From Virgisporangium ochraceum (GTDB lineage Bacteria > Actinomycetota > Actinomycetes > Mycobacteriales > Micromonosporaceae): DNA of 64,000 bases. Location of the stretch: NCBI RefSeq assembly GCF_016863655.1, contig NZ_BOPH01000124.1, positions 1 through 64,000 on the forward strand, read 5' to 3'. A model generated the notes under the pieces. The model was not told the DNA's origin. It was given only the letters and a program-made list of their open reading frames with translations, and did not search any database. A program made the position numbers and the translations under genes. How positions within the stretch are numbered: the first letter of the stretch is position 1; each line of letters opens with the position of its first letter. Below are positions 1 to 7,539 of this stretch, piece by piece.

Positions 1-209
1 CGACGATCAAGGCGGCCGGCGCGGATCTGGTGGGCGGATTTGCGGTGACGGACCGTAGTGGCGGGGATCCGTCCGAGCTGAGATGTCGGCTTTGCCCAAT
101 TCGCGACTGCGCGCGAACCTGCGACTCGGGACACTAGTGGGCATGCTGCCAAGGGGTGGCGACGGCGGGGCGCGTGGGCAGGGCGCGACACCGGCCGTCA
201 GCAGCGGCC
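1..209. other. Window-edge non-coding stretch
   Basis: No convincing gene was found here. Reading frames crossing it on either strand are Arg/Pro-rich and look like shadows. It lies downstream of the minus-strand gene ending at 210, so it may hold that operon's terminator, but I see no clear hairpin with a T-run. Confidence 0.3.
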
Positions 210-731
210 TCAGGGTCTCGTGGCCCACAGGAATGCTGTGCAGAACGAGGCGGGCACGGCGTCGGGTGGGAGGAGGGTGTCGGCGTCCGACGCCAGGGTC
301 AGGGCCTCGTCCCCGGTGCCCCGGTAATAGCCGGTTTCGTGGAGGCCCATGGCGGCGCCCACCAGGGAAGCGCCCTCGCTGTGCCGGGCGGGGCCTTCGC
401 GCAGGTCCCACCAGTGGCCGGCCAGGCGGGCGGCCACCTCGTCGGCCGAGGGGAGGACACCCAGGCGCCACGCTCTCGCGGTCAGGCCGACCACCGCGTC
501 CCAGAACGGGAGGGGTGGACGGCCTCCCAGGTCGGCTTCGGCCTGGGAGGCCAGTCGGGACACGGCGTCGAGGATCGCCTCGTGCTCGTCGGGTGGGAGG
601 GCGGCCAGCTCGGTTGCCGCCGGCACGCCCAGAGCTACCAGCTCGCGTGCCAGCGGCGGCCAGTCCTCGGGGCTTAGGGCCCAGGTCTGCTCCGCCGCCA
701 GCGCGTGGGCTATCCGTGCGAGCTCAGTCAA
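210..731 (-). CDS. Hypothetical protein, 173 aa
   Basis: I do not recognise this protein. It is soluble, rich in Ala, Leu and acidic residues, and predicted to be largely helical. There is no signal peptide or membrane segment, and the C-terminal third is aromatic (HWWDLREG and GYYRG motifs). The start is a TTG at 731 that overlaps the last 8 nt of the upstream alpha/beta hydrolase gene, which suggests translational coupling and a shared operon. The frame has good actinobacterial codon bias. A HEAT-like helical fold is possible given the HEAT gene two positions upstream, but that is only a guess. Confidence 0.6.
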   Translation of the reverse strand: MTELARIAHALAAEQTWALSPEDWPPLARELVALGVPAATELAALPPDEHEAILDAVSRLASQAEADLGGRPPLPFWDAVVGLTARAWRLGVLPSADEVAARLAGHWWDLREGPARHSEGASLVGAAMGLHETGYYRGTGDEALTLASDADTLLPPDAVPASFCTAFLWATRP

Positions 732-1575
732 GGATCTCCCGGAGCTTCGCCGCGAACGGCTCGGGCTGGCCGGGCATCCCGTACTCGTTGCCGAGGAAGC
801 CGCCGTGGTTGCTGGGGAACGTCACGGGCTCGGTGCCGAGACCCGCGGCGACGGCCACACCGGCACGGTGGGCCATCTCGCCCCCGGACTCCTCGCCGAC
901 GGCCATCACGATGCGGGTCGACGCGGCGCGCAGTGCCGCGAAGTCGGGCTCGTAGTGGGTGCAGGTCACCAGGTTCTGGCCGAGGAGCGGGTCGGTACGG
1001 GAGCCGTCGTCGTCGGAGGACATGCCGAACTGGGCCGGGTCGGGCGTGGGCAGCGCGGCGAAGTCGGCGGGCACCTCGCCCTTCAGGCTGGTCGCGGTGA
1101 TGAACTTGACCATCGCCGGGCCGGCACCGGCCCGGTCGTAGGTGGCGCGGATGTCGGCGACGGCGGCCAGGGCCTCCTTGGCGTCGGGCAGCGTCGTCAG
1201 GGCCGGCGGCTCGTGCGCGACGAGCACCCGCACCTGCTCGGGGTGCCGGGCGACCAGGGCCAGCGCGTTCACGGCACCGCCGCTGCTCGCGAAGATGTCG
1301 ACCGGCCCGGCGCCGAGGGCGGTGATCAGCCGGCTGAGGTCGTCGGCGTGCAGGTCGGGGGTCGACTCGGCGGCGCCGTCGGTGCGGGTGCTGCGACCGA
1401 TGCCGCGCGGGTCGTAGGTGACCACGGTGCGGTCGGTGATGTAGCCGGCCAGCGTGCCGAAGCCGGTGGCGTCCATGGGTGAGCCGATCAGCAGGAGGGT
1501 CGGCGCCGTGGCACCGGGAACCTCGCGGACGTCGTAGTGCAGCACTGCTCCGGGCACGTCGAGGGTGTGGCTCAT
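724..1575 (-). CDS. Alpha/beta fold hydrolase
   Basis: A 283-aa cytoplasmic alpha/beta hydrolase. The N-terminal half shows the usual LLIGSP oxyanion-strand region and a TYDPRGIGRS motif. The nucleophile elbow appears as FASSGGAVNAL rather than the commoner G-x-S-x-G, with Ser in the expected place. The C-terminal SNHGG motif provides the catalytic His. The ATG at 1575 is chosen because AAGGAG lies 7 nt upstream; the open frame continues further but without family similarity. It is the fourth gene of a minus-strand run from 4868 to 210. The substrate is unknown; lipases, epoxide hydrolases and esterases share this fold. Confidence 0.85.
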   Translation of the reverse strand: MSHTLDVPGAVLHYDVREVPGATAPTLLLIGSPMDATGFGTLAGYITDRTVVTYDPRGIGRSTRTDGAAESTPDLHADDLSRLITALGAGPVDIFASSGGAVNALALVARHPEQVRVLVAHEPPALTTLPDAKEALAAVADIRATYDRAGAGPAMVKFITATSLKGEVPADFAALPTPDPAQFGMSSDDDGSRTDPLLGQNLVTCTHYEPDFAALRAASTRIVMAVGEESGGEMAHRAGVAVAAGLGTEPVTFPSNHGGFLGNEYGMPGQPEPFAAKLREILD

Positions 1576-1634
1576 CGGTCGCTCCTTGGGTCGCTGGTGG
1601 ACTGTACCGATAGGACCGACCGGCGTACGGAAAC

Positions 1635-3434
1635 TCATCGGAGGCGGCGGTGGATTTCTTCGCGGTACCGCTCGTCGGTGTGGATCGGTTCGTCGTCGAT
1701 GGACGTCCAGCGGGGCAGGCGGCGGTCCCCGGTCAGCAGGTCGCGCAGGGCCGCGCGCGACAGCACGTCGAGCGGGGAGGTGCCACGCTCCGGTCGCGGG
1801 GCGTTGGGTCCGCCGGTGATGCGGCTCCGCACCCGGGTGGCGAGGACGCGGTTCCAGGGCCGGGTGACGGTGCCGAGCAGCCGGTCGAGCGCGGGTAGGG
1901 CGGGCGCTGCCGCCGGTCCCATCGCCTCGAGCACGGCCACGGCGGGAGACGCCTCTTCGGGTGCGCGATCGAGCAGGAGGATCAGGGTGTCGAGGACGCC
2001 GACGGCGTCGGGCCCCCACGCGGCCAGGCTGTTCAGCGGGTCGGCGCCGAACGGCCCCCAGCATCCGGTGCGGCGCAGGTGGTCGGTCACCGCCGGTAGA
2101 AGATCTTCACGGGACGCGCGCAGCAGGTTCAGCATCCGCTTCGGCCGCGGCACGCGGTACTCGCGGTCGAGGTCGTGGCGGGGCCAGGGATACCGGTCGA
2201 CGGCGAGCAACTCGGTGATCGGGCCGACGGCCCGTGCGTCTCCGAGGTGCGCCAGTGCTATGCCGAGCCGCCCCCTGACCTCGGCGTCCGGGTGGCCGGC
2301 GGCCGCCGAGATCCGGTCGGCGAACGCACCGGCGGCGCCGCCGGTGCGTGAGAGCAGCCGCGCTGCTTCGACGGCGACCGCGGGCGGTCCGTGCTCCACG
2401 CGGTCGACCAGCAGCTCGATCATGTCGGCCGTGGGGGACCGCCACGTCGAGGCGACCGCGAACGCGGCGCGGCAGCCGGCGGCGGAGGTGGTCGGGTCGG
2501 CGGACCTGACCAGGCGAACCGCGAGCCCGGCCCGCGCCCGGAGAGCGGCACGGGCCCGGGGGCGGTCACCGGCGTCGGCGTGGGTGTGGGTGTGGATGTC
2601 GGCCCGGGGCTGGGTGTTTGCTTCGGGCGTTGGCGGCTCGTCGGTGCCCAGCAGGGCTGCCGTCCAGGCGCCGGTTCCACCGTGTCTCCGGACGTCGTCC
2701 AGCCAGTGGACCCGGCGCATGGCCCGGTCGACCGGAGCGGTGACCGTCTCCGCCAGCGTGTCGGGGAGGCGGTCGGGGGGCGGGGTGGTGGTCAGGCAGA
2801 GCCACGCCACCGCGGCGGCGTAGCGGACGTCGGCCGGGCGGGACGGGTCGGGCCACAGGGTGGCGGCCGCCTCGGTGCGGGCTGCCGGGTCACCGAAGCC
2901 GCGGTCGATCTGGGCCGCCGCGAACACCAGGCTGATCCGGGTGGCGGGGTCGGTCTCGTCGGCCAGCCGGTCCCACAGGCGGTCGGCCTCCGCCGGATCG
3001 GGCGACATCGCCAGCGTGTAGGCGGCGCAGGCCCGCACCTCGGGGTCGGGGTCGCCCACCAGGGCGGTGAGGCGGTCGCGGTTCGCCAGGACGGCCCGGC
3101 GGGCCAGGGCGCGGGTGTCCGACAGGGCGGTGCCGTCGCTGGCGTACCGGTCCAGGCCGCCGGGCGGGGCCGGGTCGAGCAGGTCGGTGCGCAGGTCGAC
3201 GACGTAGCGGCTGTCGCGGCCGGCGGCGCCGGCCAGGTGGAGCAGGTCGGCCCGCGGGGCGACGCCGGCCGTGGCGGCGGCGATCAGGGTCGGCACGATC
3301 CTCGCCGCGTCGGCGGTGGAGGTCTCCTCGTCGCGGACCAGCGACCACAGCAGCCGACCGGCCGAGGTGGCGACGTCCGGGTCCTCGTCGTGGAGGAGGG
3401 CCAACCGCGTGCGGACGGCGTCGGTGTCGGGCAC
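1635..3434 (-). CDS. HEAT-repeat domain protein
   Basis: A 599-aa protein made almost entirely of helical repeats with recurring motifs such as DPDPEVRACAAYTLA and HPDAEVRGRLGIALAHLGD, typical of HEAT/PBS-lyase-like repeats. These superhelical arrays usually act as protein-binding scaffolds. No catalytic domain, signal peptide or membrane segment is visible. A His/Thr/Asp-rich low-complexity insert around residue 275 (DIHTHTHADAGD) interrupts the array. The start is GTG at 3434, 14 nt after the stop of the upstream lipoprotein gene, so the two are probably co-transcribed. Confidence 0.8.
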   Translation of the reverse strand: MPDTDAVRTRLALLHDEDPDVATSAGRLLWSLVRDEETSTADAARIVPTLIAAATAGVAPRADLLHLAGAAGRDSRYVVDLRTDLLDPAPPGGLDRYASDGTALSDTRALARRAVLANRDRLTALVGDPDPEVRACAAYTLAMSPDPAEADRLWDRLADETDPATRISLVFAAAQIDRGFGDPAARTEAAATLWPDPSRPADVRYAAAVAWLCLTTTPPPDRLPDTLAETVTAPVDRAMRRVHWLDDVRRHGGTGAWTAALLGTDEPPTPEANTQPRADIHTHTHADAGDRPRARAALRARAGLAVRLVRSADPTTSAAGCRAAFAVASTWRSPTADMIELLVDRVEHGPPAVAVEAARLLSRTGGAAGAFADRISAAAGHPDAEVRGRLGIALAHLGDARAVGPITELLAVDRYPWPRHDLDREYRVPRPKRMLNLLRASREDLLPAVTDHLRRTGCWGPFGADPLNSLAAWGPDAVGVLDTLILLLDRAPEEASPAVAVLEAMGPAAAPALPALDRLLGTVTRPWNRVLATRVRSRITGGPNAPRPERGTSPLDVLSRAALRDLLTGDRRLPRWTSIDDEPIHTDERYREEIHRRLR

Positions 3435-3448
3435 CGCTCAAGGATGAG

Positions 3449-4465
3449 CTAACGGACGGAGAACTCGTGCACGGTCTCCCACCTCTGCCGCGCCACGAGG
3501 TGCACGGCGCCGCCGCGGGGCTCGTAGGTCACCGACCACCGGGTGTGCGACTGCACCACCGAGCGCAGCACGTCCATCGACCGGCGCCAGTCGAGTACTC
3601 CGCCGGTCGCGGCCAGGGCGGCCTGGATGGTGGCGTAGCGGCGGTCGACGTCACCGGCGTCGGCGCCGGCCACGCGGAAGTTGGTCAGCGCGGTCGCGCC
3701 GCGCGTCACCACCTTGTGACCGTCGACGAACTCGACCACGGCCGAGGCGCCGGAGGCGTCGGCGAGGAGGTAGTGCAGCGGCGGGCCGCCGTCGAAGTCG
3801 AGGTTGTAGCGGTCGAGAACCGCGAGCGCTTCGTCCACAGTGGACGCACGGTCGAGCATGAGCCGGAGGATGCGCACGCTCCCGACGGTCGGCCGACCGG
3901 GCACCGCCTCGGCGCGGGCGGAGTCGTCGGCGGCGAGGCCCACCACGAGACCCTCGGCGTTCATGCCGTCGAACGGCAGCAGTGGCGCGTCGAGCAGGTT
4001 GCGGCGGGCGGCGGCGTCGGCGAGCGGGTCGACGCCGCGCGGCAGCCCGAGGTACGAGATGTCCACGATGGACACCGACGCGTGGCCGTCGGGCGGGTCG
4101 GTGTGCAGCACCAGCGCAGGGTTCGGGTCCCAGTCGAAGTTGCGGCCGTACACCGGTCGCGCGGCGTCGCCGGTGGCGTAGAAGAGCGAGCAGCCGAACG
4201 GGGACGGCGACGGCGGCGTCGGAACACCGGCCAGGTCGTCGTAGTCGCCCGAGTACGTCATCGCGTACACGTCGTCGGTTCCGGGCAGCCGGCGCAGGGT
4301 CGCCAGGGTGGCGTCGGCCTCGGCGGCGGTCTGGCGCGACGCTCCCACCGGGCCCGCCGCAACAGGGGCTTCCGCGCCCACGCGCGTCTCATCCGATCTG
4401 GAGCACGCGGCGGCGCCCGACGCGACCAGCCCGGCCACGACGAACGCCGCGAGCAACGACCTCAT
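3449..4465 (-). CDS. C45-type Ntn-hydrolase lipoprotein (linear amide hydrolase family)
   Basis: A 338-aa secreted lipoprotein. The N-terminus is a short hydrophobic signal ending in the lipobox ASGAAAC, with Cys21 as the lipidated residue. The mature part has the FGCS motif, where Cys92 is the likely nucleophile exposed by autoproteolysis, followed by the family-typical GRNFDWDP segment and FDGMNAEGL. This pattern belongs to the C45 acyl-coenzyme A:6-aminopenicillanic acid acyltransferase and choloylglycine-hydrolase-like families, which cleave linear amide bonds such as acyl-homoserine lactones, penicillins or bile salts. The substrate cannot be assigned. In Ntn hydrolases the Cys is normally N-terminal after processing, so roughly 90 residues would be released. 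Confidence 0.8.
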   Translation of the reverse strand: MRSLLAAFVVAGLVASGAAACSRSDETRVGAEAPVAAGPVGASRQTAAEADATLATLRRLPGTDDVYAMTYSGDYDDLAGVPTPPSPSPFGCSLFYATGDAARPVYGRNFDWDPNPALVLHTDPPDGHASVSIVDISYLGLPRGVDPLADAAARRNLLDAPLLPFDGMNAEGLVVGLAADDSARAEAVPGRPTVGSVRILRLMLDRASTVDEALAVLDRYNLDFDGGPPLHYLLADASGASAVVEFVDGHKVVTRGATALTNFRVAGADAGDVDRRYATIQAALAATGGVLDWRRSMDVLRSVVQSHTRWSVTYEPRGGAVHLVARQRWETVHEFSVR

Positions 4466-4487
4466 GACTGTTGGACCCGCGACGGCG

Positions 4488-4868
4488 TCATCCGGTTGCG
4501 CGGACCCGGCGCAGCGCCCATGCGACCACGCCGCAGATCGTGCCGACGGCCAGGCCGGTGAAGACGCTCGACACCGTCATGGCCACGCGGAGGAACCAGA
4601 CGGGCAGGTCGGTGTCGGGGGCCTCCCAGAACAGGTTGTGGCCGACGGCGAGGCACAGGCCGTAGACGCCGCCGGTGGCGAGCATGGCGAGGAACGGGTT
4701 GCCCGCCCGCCACACCGCCACCGCGACCCACACGACGAGCGGGACGAACACGAACACCGCGTTGACGGCCGTGCCCTCCCGGATCACGTCGAGGTCGTGC
4801 AGCACGACGCGGGGCGCGGCGAGGAGTCCGAGGGCGACGATCGTCCAGGCGGGGAGTCCGAGGTTCAT
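4488..4868 (-). CDS. Small integral membrane protein
   Basis: A 126-aa hydrophobic protein with about four transmembrane segments (near residues 5-20, 36-53, 58-76 and 92-118) and a basic C-terminus (RRVRATG). I do not recognise a family. It is the first gene of a minus-strand run and sits 109 bp from the divergent histidine kinase at 4978. The two may share a promoter region. Confidence 0.65.
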   Translation of the reverse strand: MNLGLPAWTIVALGLLAAPRVVLHDLDVIREGTAVNAVFVFVPLVVWVAVAVWRAGNPFLAMLATGGVYGLCLAVGHNLFWEAPDTDLPVWFLRVAMTVSSVFTGLAVGTICGVVAWALRRVRATG

Positions 4869-4977
4869 GGCCTGGACCGTAGGAATTTCCGCGCTGGCGG
4901 GGATCCCGCGTGGGGCGGGGGTCGGTGTCGCTTTTCAACGTACCTTCGCGTGCGTGGTGGGCTTCTAGCATCGGGGG

Positions 4978-6081
4978 ATGACCACCGGCCGGGAGAAGGT
5001 GGCCGACGCCGTCGTCGCGGTGGCGGTGGCCGCCGCGCTGGTGGTCGTCGCGTCGGCCGGGCAGGCGGGCCGGGCGGGCCCGGCGGCGTACGTGTGGGCG
5101 GCGGCGCTCGGCGCGCTGATGTTCTGGCGGCGGCGGTACGCGCGCACCGTGCTCGTCCTCACCGTCGCCGGCATGTTCACCTACTACGCGGCCGGGTTCG
5201 CGGCGATCGGCGTCGCGGTGCCGGTCGCGGCCGCGTTGTTCGCCGCGGCCGAGGCCGGCCACCGCCGGTCGGCGGTCGCGGCCGCCGCCGTGGTGCTGGC
5301 CGTCTCGGTGGCGTTCCGGCTGGTGGACGGGCAGGAGTTCCGGTACGTGGTGCTCTACGAGGCGACCGGCCACGTCGCGTTGATGGCCGCGGCGATCGCC
5401 CTCGGCGAGCTGGTGAGCGCCCGGCGGCGCATCGCCGCGCTCACCGAGCGGCAGATCGCGTTCGAGGCCGGGCAGCGGCTGGCCGACCACAAGCAGGCGC
5501 TGGCCCGCGACCTGCACGACTCCATCGGTCACCGGCTCACGGTCGCGGCGATCCACACCAACGTCGCCCGCGAGGAGGTGACCCGCCGGCCCGACGCCGC
5601 GGCGGCCGCGCTCGACCACGTCGCCGACGCGGTGACCCACGCGCTGGCCGACCTGCGCGGCACGGTGCGCGACCTGCGCTCCGGGGCCGACCCGCGGGGC
5701 ACGGTGCGCGACCTGCGCTCCGGGGCCGACCTGTCGGCGGTGGTCGACGCGGCCCGGGCGGCGGGGTTCGAGGTGCGGGCCCGGCTCGAGCCGGTGGAGC
5801 TGCCGTCGGAGGTGTCGGCGACGGTGCACCGGCTGGTGCAGGAGGCGGTGACGAACGCGTTGCGGCACTCGTCGGGGCGCTCCCTCGACGTCTCGGTTCT
5901 GCGCGCGGACGGGACGCTGCGGGTGAGCGTGACCGACGACGGGTCTCCCGGGCCGGCCGCCTTCGGGACCGGCCTGGCGGGGCTGGGGGAGCGGGTGGGA
6001 TCGCTGGGCGGCCGGTTCGACGCGGGGCCGGCGCCCGGCGGATGGCGGGTGGCCGCGTCGATCCCGCTGGCGCGGCCATGA
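4978..6081 (+). CDS. Sensor histidine kinase (HisKA_3/NarX-like)
   Basis: A 367-aa membrane sensor kinase. The first ~150 residues are hydrophobic with about five membrane spans. The dimerisation motif ARDLHDSIGHRLT carries the phospho-accepting His, and a GHKL ATPase domain follows, with the N-box VQEAVTNALRHS, the DDGSPG motif and the glycine-rich GTGLAGLGERVGSLGG. This is the family that pairs with NarL/FixJ regulators, and the cognate regulator overlaps it by four bases. A 39-bp in-frame tandem duplication at 5659-5731 adds 13 residues (GTVRDLRSGAD repeated) between the dimerisation and ATPase domains. The start is ATG at 4978. Confidence 0.92.
   Translation: MTTGREKVADAVVAVAVAAALVVVASAGQAGRAGPAAYVWAAALGALMFWRRRYARTVLVLTVAGMFTYYAAGFAAIGVAVPVAAALFAAAEAGHRRSAVAAAAVVLAVSVAFRLVDGQEFRYVVLYEATGHVALMAAAIALGELVSARRRIAALTERQIAFEAGQRLADHKQALARDLHDSIGHRLTVAAIHTNVAREEVTRRPDAAAAALDHVADAVTHALADLRGTVRDLRSGADPRGTVRDLRSGADLSAVVDAARAAGFEVRARLEPVELPSEVSATVHRLVQEAVTNALRHSSGRSLDVSVLRADGTLRVSVTDDGSPGPAAFGTGLAGLGERVGSLGGRFDAGPAPGGWRVAASIPLARP
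5659..5731 (+). repeat. 39-bp in-frame tandem duplication inside the kinase gene
   Basis: A 34-bp block beginning GGCACGGTGCGCGACCTGCG occurs at 5659-5692 and again, identical, at 5698-5731, giving a period of 39 bp. It adds exactly 13 codons and keeps the frame. Perfect identity suggests a recent duplication or replication slippage. Confidence 0.9.
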
Positions 6082-6734
6082 TCCGCGTCGTGCTCGTCGA
6101 CGACCAGTCGCTGGTGCGGGTCGGCATCGCCGCACTGCTCACCGGCGACGACGGTGGGCGGCCGATCGCGGTCGTCGGCGAGGCGTCCGAGGGCGGAGAC
6201 GGGGTGGCCGTGGTGCGCCGGGAACGCCCGGACGTGGTGCTCATGGACATCCGGATGCCCGGCACCGACGGGATCACCGCGACCCGCCGCATCCGCGCCG
6301 ACCCCGACCTCGGTGGCGTCGCCGTACTCATTCTGACGACGTTCGACACCGACCCGGAGGTGCTCGGCGCGCTGCGCGCCGGCGCCGACGGCTACCTGCT
6401 CAAGGACACCACGCCGCGGCGGCTGCGGGCCGCCGTCCGCGACGCCGCCGAGGGGCGGCCGGTGCTGTCGCCGGACATCGCCCGCCAGGTGATGGCGCAC
6501 GCCGCCGCGGCTCCGGTGCCGGAACCGGACCCCCGGCTCGGCCGGCTGACCGCCCGCGAGCGGGAGGTGCTGACCGCCCTGGCACACGGCGAGGACAACG
6601 CGACGATCGCGCGGCGCCTGCACCTGAGCCCGGAGACCGTGCGCACCTACGTGAGCCGGCTGCTCACCAAGCTCGACGCGGGCAGCCGCGCCCGGCTGGT
6701 GGCGATCGCCCACAGCAGCGGCCTGGGCCGGTAG
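6078..6734 (+). CDS. LuxR-type response regulator (NarL/FixJ family)
   Basis: A 218-aa two-domain regulator. The receiver domain (1-120) has the acidic pair Asp8-Asp9, the phosphorylation site Asp57 in LMDIRMPG and the conserved Lys in GYLLKDT. The C-terminal LuxR helix-turn-helix (about 150-215) reads LTAREREVLTALAHGEDNAT followed by SPETVRTYVSRLLTKL. The ATG overlaps the kinase stop codon (ATGA), so the two are translationally coupled. Targets are unknown; the divergent membrane gene and the nearby lanthipeptide cluster are both candidates by position. Confidence 0.95.
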   Translation: MIRVVLVDDQSLVRVGIAALLTGDDGGRPIAVVGEASEGGDGVAVVRRERPDVVLMDIRMPGTDGITATRRIRADPDLGGVAVLILTTFDTDPEVLGALRAGADGYLLKDTTPRRLRAAVRDAAEGRPVLSPDIARQVMAHAAAAPVPEPDPRLGRLTAREREVLTALAHGEDNATIARRLHLSPETVRTYVSRLLTKLDAGSRARLVAIAHSSGLGR

Positions 6735-6740
6735 CCCCGG

Positions 6741-7184
6741 TCACGGGTGGACGAACGCGACCACGACCTGCTGCGGCGCGACGCACTCGCCGCGGTGCCC
6801 GCGGGTAGCGAACGTCAACACGTAGGTCCCGACCGCGTCGACCCGGAGCTGCGGACCGCTGACCGTGTCGCACCCGACGGTCTGGTGGAAGAGGATGTGA
6901 CCCGTGTTCGACGTGCCGGCCAGCCCCTCGATCCGCTGGCTGAACCCGGCTCCGGTGAAGGGCGCGGCCGCCTCCGCGTAGCTCGCCCGGTCGACGAGCA
7001 CCACCCGCGCGAACCGCTGCGGCGCCCGCACCCCGTACTCGGAGAGCACCGGGGTGCCGCTGACCAGCTGGCCCGGCGGCTCCTCGTCCCGCGGCCGCCG
7101 CTCCGCGTTCGTCACCAGCACCGCGGTCACCACGACCTGCACCACGAGCGCCGCCGCGCCCGCCACCCAGTAACGCCTCGTCAT
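6741..7184 (-). CDS. Membrane-anchored hypothetical protein
   Basis: A 147-aa protein with one N-terminal membrane anchor (about residues 8-27, VAGAAALVVQVVVTAVLV) and a roughly 115-residue outer domain with two Cys residues (VGCD and GECV) that could form a disulphide. I do not recognise the domain; it is rich in beta-type sequence. The ATG at 7184 is preferred over the open-frame start at 7241 because the upstream 19 residues are Arg/Pro-rich and unlike coding sequence. It converges on the response regulator, leaving only 6 nt between stops. Confidence 0.7.
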   Translation of the reverse strand: MTRRYWVAGAAALVVQVVVTAVLVTNAERRPRDEEPPGQLVSGTPVLSEYGVRAPQRFARVVLVDRASYAEAAAPFTGAGFSQRIEGLAGTSNTGHILFHQTVGCDTVSGPQLRVDAVGTYVLTFATRGHRGECVAPQQVVVAFVHP

Positions 7185-7301
7185 GCACGGTCCGACGCGG
7201 CGGCGGGCCGGTCGGCTCCCGGGCCCGGGTAACGAATCCACTGCAACGGAATTGCAAAGCCGCCTGACACGCTCGGCGCCCTACCAGGAAGGGATGTGGT
7301 C

Positions 7302-7538
7302 ATGTCAGACCTGACCCAGGAAGCGGCCGACCGGATCGTGGCCAGCTGGCGCGGCAGCGGCCCGGCCGTGGCGGAGTGGGACAGCCCCGCCGGGCCGGTG
7401 TTCGCCGCCGGCGAGTTCGCCGAGAGTGACATCACGATGGAGGCGATCTTCGCGGCCTCGGGCTGTCCGAACCCGACGCCGGGAACCAACCTCTGCGGTA
7501 CCGCCTGCACGTACTCCGCCGGACGTCAGTGCTGCTGA
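7302..7538 (+). CDS. Class II lanthipeptide precursor peptide (LanA)
   Basis: A 78-aa precursor directly upstream of a LanM gene. Residues 1 to about 52 form an acidic leader (MSDLTQEAADRIVASW onwards). The C-terminal region contains all five Cys (55, 65, 69, 77, 78) together with Ser53, Thr59, Thr62, Thr67, Thr70 and Ser72, the residues LanM dehydrates and joins to Cys as (methyl)lanthionine rings. Likely ring partners by spacing include Thr62-Cys65, Thr67-Cys69 and Ser72-Cys77, but topology is not decidable from sequence. The peptide ends in Cys-Cys. The leader lacks a Gly-Gly site; FAAS before the core could be a cleavage region. Start ATG 7302 follows AGGAAGGG by 8 nt. I do not recognise the core as a known lantibiotic. 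Confidence 0.88.
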   Translation: MSDLTQEAADRIVASWRGSGPAVAEWDSPAGPVFAAGEFAESDITMEAIFAASGCPNPTPGTNLCGTACTYSAGRQCC

Positions 7539-7539
7539 C

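Noticed and set aside
724..2064. Long minus-strand frame of 446 codons extending upstream of the alpha/beta hydrolase
   Set aside because: The extra 163 residues are Arg/Pro-rich shadow sequence overlapping the HEAT-repeat gene; the ATG at 1575 has a clear Shine-Dalgarno sequence.
7426..7539. N-terminal extension of LanM overlapping the precursor gene
   Set aside because: The sequence is Arg-rich and unlike LanM; GTG 7540 directly after the precursor stop is a better start.
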